Assembly (NCBI RefSeq): GCF_947172395.1
Contig: NC_069083.1
Span: forward strand, 7,906,501 to 7,970,500
Reading direction: 5' to 3'
DNA: 64,000 bases
Source: Bicyclus anynana
Taxonomy: Eukaryota; Arthropoda; Insecta; Lepidoptera; Nymphalidae
Shown: piece after piece, positions 58,663 through 64,000 of the stretch
Position numbering within the stretch: position 1 is the stretch's first letter
Layout: every line of letters starts with the position of its first letter
The notes under the pieces: model-generated
Seen by the model: the letters and a program-made list of their open reading frames with translations, nothing else
What the model was told of the DNA's origin: nothing
Databases searched by the model: none
Translations under genes and position numbers: made by a program

Positions 58663-60132
58663 TCATATTAAATCAACTTTTATGTCATTTTAATTTAAAT
58701 AACTTGTTTCATCCTGAACAGTATGGTTTTACAAAAGGTCGCAATACAACTGATGCAGGGGCTAAACTTTTAAAACATATTTATGAAGCATGGGAAGGTT
58801 CTAAGAATGCTATTGGTGTGTTCTGTGATCTGTCCAAGGCGTTCGATTGTGTTGACCATAACACCCTTCTACTCAAGTTAAGCCACTATGGCATCAAAAG
58901 TGTTGCACTCGATCTCATTGCCTCTTATCTCAGTGATAGAACACAAAAGGTATGCATAAATGATATAAAGTCGCACGGTTCCACTACCATAATGGGCGTC
59001 AATTCTGGGTCCTTTTCTATTTTTAGTGTACATAAACGATTTACCATACCATGTCAGCGGCATATGTGAGATTGTACTGTTTGCTGATGACACATCCTTA
59101 ATTTTTAAGTCCGACAGAAATAAAGATAACTCTGACGACGTAAACCGTGCCATATCACATGTGTCGCATTGGTTCACTGCAAATAATCTACTTTTGAATG
59201 CCAAGAAAGCTAAATGTATTGAGTTTTCATTGCCAAATGTTAAAAAATTAGATAAGTCTATAATGATCGATGGTGAAACACTGGAAATGGAGAGTTCCAC
59301 AGTTTTCCTGGGAGTGACCTTGGATTGTAAACTTCAGTGGGGTGCTCATATAGAAAAACTGTCTGGTAAACTTAGCTCAGCGGCATTTGCCGTGAGAAAA
59401 ATAAGACAGTTTACTGATGTTGATACAGCTAGGCTTGTTTATTTTATTGTGGGGCAAGGTTGCCGATATACAATCTATATTTGTACTTCAAAAAAGAGCA
59501 ATTCGAGCAATATATCAATTAAAATCACGCGAGTCCCTTCGTCAAAAGTTTAAAGAAATAGGTATACTAACAGTAGCCTGTCAATATATATATAACAGTA
59601 TAGTATATGTAAGACAAAATATTAATTTGTACAAACGAAAAGGAGATTTAAACCCACGTCTTACTAGACACGGGCATAAGTTAGTTATTTCTGCATATCG
59701 TCTCCAAAGAGTAAAAAAATCTTTTGTAGGTTTGGGTGTACTCTTCTATAATAAGATCCCCAAGACTGTGATGGACCTGCCAATGCATAGCTTTAAGCAA
59801 TGTGTTAAAAAACATTTACTTAGTCGAGGGTACTATAACATTGATGAGTTCCTTAATGATAAAGATGCTTGGAGGCCGTTGGATCAGCTTCCACCTTCAC
59901 ACAGAAAGTAAAACTATAAGAAATGTAAACAGTAATTGTTATTAATTGTAAATTATAATACTGTATGACTTTTTCAAAAGAGCAACTGTTGAGTTTCTTG
60001 CCGGTATCTTCTCAGCAGAACCTGCCTTCCGAACCGGTGGTAGAATCTTTACAAATAGTCAACTGACGTGTCAAAAGTGCTTGTAAACTGAACCTACTTG
60101 AAATAAATGATTTTTGATTGATTGATTTTGAT
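58663..60132 (+). mobile_element. 5'-truncated Jockey-group non-LTR retrotransposon
   Basis: Contains the second half of a reverse transcriptase and a short 3' tail ending AAATAAATGATTTTTGATTG. It is flanked by a 5-bp TGAAA repeat. Tails of the same family occur at 31279-31740, 36895-37235 and 60368-60475. The clade within the Jockey/CR1 group is not assigned. Confidence 0.75.
58668..59911 (+). pseudogene. Reverse transcriptase fragment, frameshifted
   Basis: Three overlapping ORFs (58704-59069, 59026-59553, 59417-59911) together cover the palm and thumb of a non-LTR reverse transcriptase. FHPEQYGFTKGR and FCDLSKAFDCVDH come first, then YINDLPYHV, FADDTSLIF (catalytic Asp-Asp), LGVTLDCKLQWGAHI and LQKRAIRAIYQL, ending at DAWRPLDQLPPSHRK. 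A small deletion near 59005 removes the usual PQGS motif and shifts frame. A second near 59450 shifts again. The N-terminal endonuclease is absent. The copy is dead; such enzymes copy their own RNA at a nicked target. Confidence 0.8.
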
Positions 60133-60367
60133 TGAAAGAATTTTTCAAATCGGACCAGTAGTTCCTGAGATTAGCGCGTTCAATCAAACAAACAAACAAA
60201 CTCTTCAGCTTTATAATATTAATATAGATTAAGCTTACTCTTTGTTTTATATTTAGCTTTAGTGTTTTTTATGTTCTGTGGCTATAGTCCGCATGGAATT
60301 TTAATATTATTTTCTTTGTAATATTTCAATCATACAAAGCCTATACGTAAATATTCTAAGTAGTTAC

Positions 60368-60475
60368 TGCTTCCCGAACCGGTGGTAGAATCTTTACTAA
60401 TAGTCAACTGACCTTCCAAAATTGCTTGCAAACTGAGCCTTACTTGAAATAAATGAATTTTGAATTTTTGAATTA
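60368..60475 (+). mobile_element. Short LINE 3' tail of the same family
   Basis: GAACCGGTGGTAGAATCTTT to ACTTGAAATAAATGAATTTT: only the last ~100 bp, 240 bp after the larger copy. Confidence 0.55.
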
Positions 60476-61046
60476 TGTATTCTTGTCACCATTCCACGTG
60501 GGCATGATTTGTATAGTTGATAGGATAAGTTAGCCTAAGTTCCTTATTGTAATATTTCTGTATAATAAAAAATAGGTATAATAAATATATAATAAATATT
60601 ATATAAATAGCTAACTGCAATTTTTTTTTACAAAAAAAGACAATAGTTTACCACGTCTCCGTTTTTTCCAAACGTACTTTGGCTGTTTGATCCTCCGTGA
60701 GTCGTATTCCTTATGACGTGTGAGGGTCGTGACCACCTTCATCTCTAATCCTTGTCTTTAGGATGGTGTGCCATTCTTTCCTATCTCCGGCTGTGTGATA
60801 GATAAGGCTTATATTCAAGTCAATGTGCTTAAGTATTCAAACTGACGGTAACTAGAAAAACAAACAAGCGAGCAAACTGATCGCGTCCTTGAGACTCCTG
60901 AAACAACATGTATTCGGGAACACTGTTTACATAGGTGCGTTATAAACGGCCTACTTGTATTACTTTGTATGCCTTATTACTTTATGAGGTTCTCAACAAA
61001 TCATGTTTCGTGTCTTATCTAGGTGTGGTACCGTACTTATGGACTC

Positions 61047-61252
61047 ACTAGCAGACGCCCGTGACTTCGTCTGTGTGAAATTCAGTTTTTCAAAAATTCC
61101 GCGGGAATCTTGGATTTTTCCGGGATGAAAAGTAGCTGTGTTAATCCAGAGTAAAATCTATTTCCATTCTAAACTTCAGCCAAATCGCTTTAGTAACCGC
61201 AGCGCATAGAAGCAACAAACATACACACAAACTTTCGCCTTTATAATATTAG
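61047..61252 (-). mobile_element. Helitron-like element
   Basis: ACTAGCAGACGCCCGTGACTT at one end and CTTTCGCCTTTATAATATTA at the other. Confidence 0.5.
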
Positions 61253-61740
61253 CAATTAAGCTTTTGAATAGCAATTGCAAGGCAGTTTATAAAAATGTTA
61301 AATATTTCAAATTTTCTTTAGTTTCGATATTCTATATTCTTAACAATGAGGTATTAATACATTATTTTTAAAATAACGTCATTACGAATGTACCAAGGTG
61401 CATTTACAATGTTCCTGAGTACCTTATTCTGGAATCTTTATATAATTTGGATATTGCTCTTTTTGGTACAACCTCACAGCTGTATTCCATAGGTCCAAAC
61501 GGGCATAAGGACTTCTCTGTATAACAGTATCTTGTTCTTTATTGACAGCGAGGAATTTGCAGTAGCCAGTACATCTTTTTATACTTTACATCAATATCTA
61601 TTATTTCTCTTCAATATAATGTATTTATTAGTATATTTTGATATGTATTTTATTCATTATTGTAGGTATTTGTGTAATATTGTTTATGTATTAGGATGTA
61701 AATTATTTGTATGTATGTGTATTACTAATACTATGGTTAT

Positions 61741-61916
61741 TTCTGTTTTACGCCATCTGCTGATGTTCTTAAGTTTTCTTAAACCGAAGGTTGCCTGGAA
61801 GAAATCGCTACTTAGCGATAAGGCCGCCTTTTGTATGCTGATCTCTTCCTAATTTGTTTTTATTTCACTTGTATTTGTCTTTGAGTGTTGTGTGCAAATA
61901 AAGTATATCTATCTAT
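61741..61916 (+). mobile_element. LINE 3' tail with poly(A) signal and ATCT repeats
   Basis: The segment GCGATAAGGCCGCCTTTTGT, an AATAAA near 61900 and a short ATCT tail resemble a common lepidopteran LINE 3'UTR. The 106-codon ORF overlapping it (61532-61852) is probably not a gene. Confidence 0.5.
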
Positions 61917-62349
61917 CAAGTTCTTTTCTTTTGTTCTTGACATGAGCTTTACAGCGAAGTTCTTTCAACGTACGGGACTTTTTGGCCATTGATATAGACA
62001 GCATAGTATTTAAAGTCTGTCTATGATGTAAAATAAAGGAAATCTAGAGAAATGTGCATGAACGAAACACTTTCAAGATAAAAGAAATAAGAGCAATTTT
62101 TCGGGTCATTGGCAATACTTCCGATTGAGTCTAGGCGCGCGCTCCGCGCTTTGTCCATTTATCACGTCACGAAATGCGAAAAAAAAATCACGGGCTTACT
62201 GACCCGTTTCATTTCCATTTACAGAGTGTTCTCCTTTATCTCATCCGTGTAATACTCTTTAACCCCAACTCGGATAAGGCGAGACGGCGACGTTTTTAGA
62301 ATACCGGAAACGTTTTTATCTCGGAAACGAGGTATTCGTATTTGAGCTG

Positions 62350-62577
62350 CTTTTTTTTTATTCTGTACAAGTTAGCCCTTCACTACAATCTCACCTGATG
62401 GTAAGTGATGATGCAATCTAAGATGGAAGCGGGCTAACTTGTTAAGAGGAGCATGACAATCCACACCGCTTTCGGTTTCTACACGACATCGTAAATCGCT
62501 CGGCGGTACGTCTTTGTCGGTCGGGTGGAAACTAGCCACGGCCGAAGCCTCCCACCAGCCAGACCTGGAAAAATTAA
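62350..62577 (-). mobile_element. Family-A SINE, head replaced by a Helitron-like element
   Basis: TTTATTCTGTACAAGTTAGC to GACCTGGAAAAATTAAGAC. The tRNA-like head is cut off at 62577. Confidence 0.55.
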
Positions 62578-62752
62578 GACGCCCGCAACTTCGTCCGCGT
62601 GGAATTTAGTTTTTCACAAATCCCGCGGGAACCATGGATTTTCCGGGATAAAAAGTAGCCTGTGTTAATCCAAGGTATATTATCTATCTTCGTTTGAATT
62701 TTCACAACAACAAGCATCCATACAAACTTTCGCGTTTATTATATTAGGAAAT
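62578..62752 (-). mobile_element. Helitron-like element truncating a SINE
   Basis: Begins GCCCGCAACTTCGTCCGCGT directly after AATTAAGAC of the family-A SINE and ends TTTCGCGTTTATTATATTAG. Confidence 0.5.
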
Positions 62753-62773
62753 TTATGGGAGAGGGCAAGGCCT

Positions 62774-63105
62774 GGAGAGCCGTGATAGCCCAGTGGATAT
62801 GACCTCTGCCTCCGATTTCGGGGGGTGTGGGTTCGAATCTGGTCCGGGGCTAATGCTAGGCTGCTTCCAACTTTTCAGTTATGTGCATTTTAAGATTTTA
62901 AATTTAACGTGTCTCAAACAGTGACGGAAAATATCGCGAAGAAACCTGCATACCAGAGAATTTTCTTAATTCTCTGCGTGTGTGAAGTCTGCCAATCCGC
63001 ATTGGGCCTGTCTGGTGGACTGTTGGCCTAACCCATTTCATTTTGTGAGGAAACTCGAGCTCAGCAGTGAGTCGAATATGTGTTGATAACGATGACGACG
63101 ACGAC
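62774..63105 (+). mobile_element. Family-B SINE
   Basis: GCCGTGATAGCCCAGTGGAT to TGTTGATAACGATGACGACG. Confidence 0.65.
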
Positions 63106-63302
63106 AGGGCTTGGGCCTATAGCCATGTGACACATCGATTCTCTTTCTACAAACGCTAATGCTTCGAAAATCAAAAAAATGTATGTGAATGACATTCACT
63201 ATCGACAGGTCACGTGATTAAGTTGTCGATCGGATCTGTCATTCAGGTATTAAAAAAAAAAAAATATACCCTATATTCAATGTTCTTTATGGGATACCCA
63301 TT

Positions 63303-63431
63303 CTAATATAGAACTTGCTCCAGTTCTAAGTTCTTAGTATAGAGGCCAAGGTTTTTAAGCAAGTTATAGAAAGATTTTGCTCGTAATCCTTTCACTCCCA
63401 CTTCTACGGCGTACAGACTAAATGATTCAAA
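63303..63431 (-). pseudogene. Fragment of a retrotransposon-type ORF
   Basis: 43 codons in frame to a TAG: YAVEVGVKGLRAKSFYNLLK then NLGLY. An (A/P)VEVG-x-(K/R)G segment followed by LLxxLGL recurs in transposon-derived ORFs, from memory. The fragment has no start codon. Confidence 0.35.
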
Positions 63432-63842
63432 TTATTATATTTGGTATTTCCGGTTTCAGTAAATTATAATAATAAGCAGAGGTTGTATAAAATAACAAGA
63501 AAAAGCTTAGTCTAAGGTTATAAGCGTTTCTAATTAAATATTTCTTTTACTCTCCCCTTTAACTGTGTAAATAAAAATAAGTACCTCAGAGGACGCCGGG
63601 GACTGCGTCCAACCCTCTACCGTACTTTTATTTAATGAGATCATTTAATTAGTTAATTTAATTAATTTGTGTATACATATTAATGAAAATAGTGTATTTA
63701 GGACATAGTAGATTAATAGTACAGTTTTTAATAAGACAAAATCTTGCCTGAATTCATTTTGGCGTTGTTTAATATATTGTTTTATAATAATAACTATTTA
63801 TTATTTATTTACATATTGTAAATGGTAGATAATGTGGTAATG

Positions 63843-64000
63843 AGCAGTGATAGCCTAGTGGATATGACCTCTGCCTCCGATTCCGGAGGGTGTGGGTTCG
63901 AATCCGGTCCCGGGCATGCACCTCCAACTTTTCAGTTGTGTGCATTTTAAGAAATTAAATATCACGTGTCTCAATCGGTGAAGGAAAACATCGTGAGGAA
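63843..64000 (+). mobile_element. Family-B SINE, cut by the window end
   Basis: AGTGATAGCCTAGTGGATAT head with GGGTTCGAATCCGG. Continues beyond the window. Confidence 0.65.

Larger units (their letters stand above)
58560..60228 (-). mobile_element. Helitron-like element interrupted by a LINE
   Basis: In minus orientation it starts TCTATATTAATATTATAAAG (plus end 60228) and ends CCGCGCAGCTAG (plus 58560), between host A and T. It matches the uninterrupted copy at 29520-29692. The LINE lies between TGAAA at 58658-58662 and TGAAA at 60133-60137. Confidence 0.65.

Noticed and set aside
61532..61852. 106-codon hydrophobic ORF, possible membrane protein
   Set aside because: AT-rich DNA gives hydrophobic codons, and its end overlaps a LINE 3' tail.
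62780..62850. tRNA gene (GATAGCCCAGTGG...GGTTCGAATC)
   Set aside because: It is the head of the family-B SINE, repeated across the window.

Overview
The window is eukaryotic and almost certainly from a lepidopteran (butterfly or moth) nuclear genome. It is AT-rich and gene-poor, with spliced genes. It is packed with repeats typical of Lepidoptera: two abundant tRNA-headed SINE families, Helitron-like elements that start TC and end CTAG between a host A and T, RTE and Jockey-type non-LTR fragments, and many MITEs. Repeat content does not fix the species.

Only three loci look like host protein genes. (1) A single-exon F-box/LRR-type gene lies on the minus strand at 10136-11908, with a decayed duplicate of its 3' end just downstream (about 9655-10016). 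(2, 3) Two tandem plus-strand paralogues at 42429-45935 and 51653-54215 each encode a small secreted precursor of 110 or 111 residues. Each has a signal peptide, an acidic propeptide, a furin-type RVKR site and a mature peptide of 47-48 residues with a shared GNG-x-NNVNNV core and a C-terminal Tyr-Tyr-Gly. Neither was found by contiguous ORF calling because each CDS is split over four short exons, preceded by a 5'UTR exon with a clear TATA/Inr promoter. They are the best candidate for an undescribed system. I do not recognise the family; an immune effector or an amidated signalling peptide are both possible.

The pair sits in a segmental duplication (about 40200-47310 and 49065-55375). Because both copies are in the window, several transposon insertions can be read against their empty site in the other copy: a 4-bp TCTG-duplicating MITE, a 5'-truncated RTE and a CpG-rich MITE.

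Layout: 1-9.6 kb is repeats, including a hAT-type MITE nested in a SINE and a cluster of three near-perfect palindromes. 9.6-12 kb is the F-box gene and its remnant. 12-31 kb is SINEs, a solo LTR, Helitron-like elements with G-rich minisatellites, and single-copy AT-rich DNA. 31-40 kb holds LINE tails, a 131-bp tandem array, a P-element-like MITE with a THAP-like exon remnant, and a long fold-back element. 40-55.4 kb is the duplicated peptide locus. 55.4-64 kb is SINEs, a dead Jockey-type LINE nested in a Helitron-like element, and further repeat fragments. No convincing tRNA, rRNA, CRISPR or bacterial-type feature was seen.
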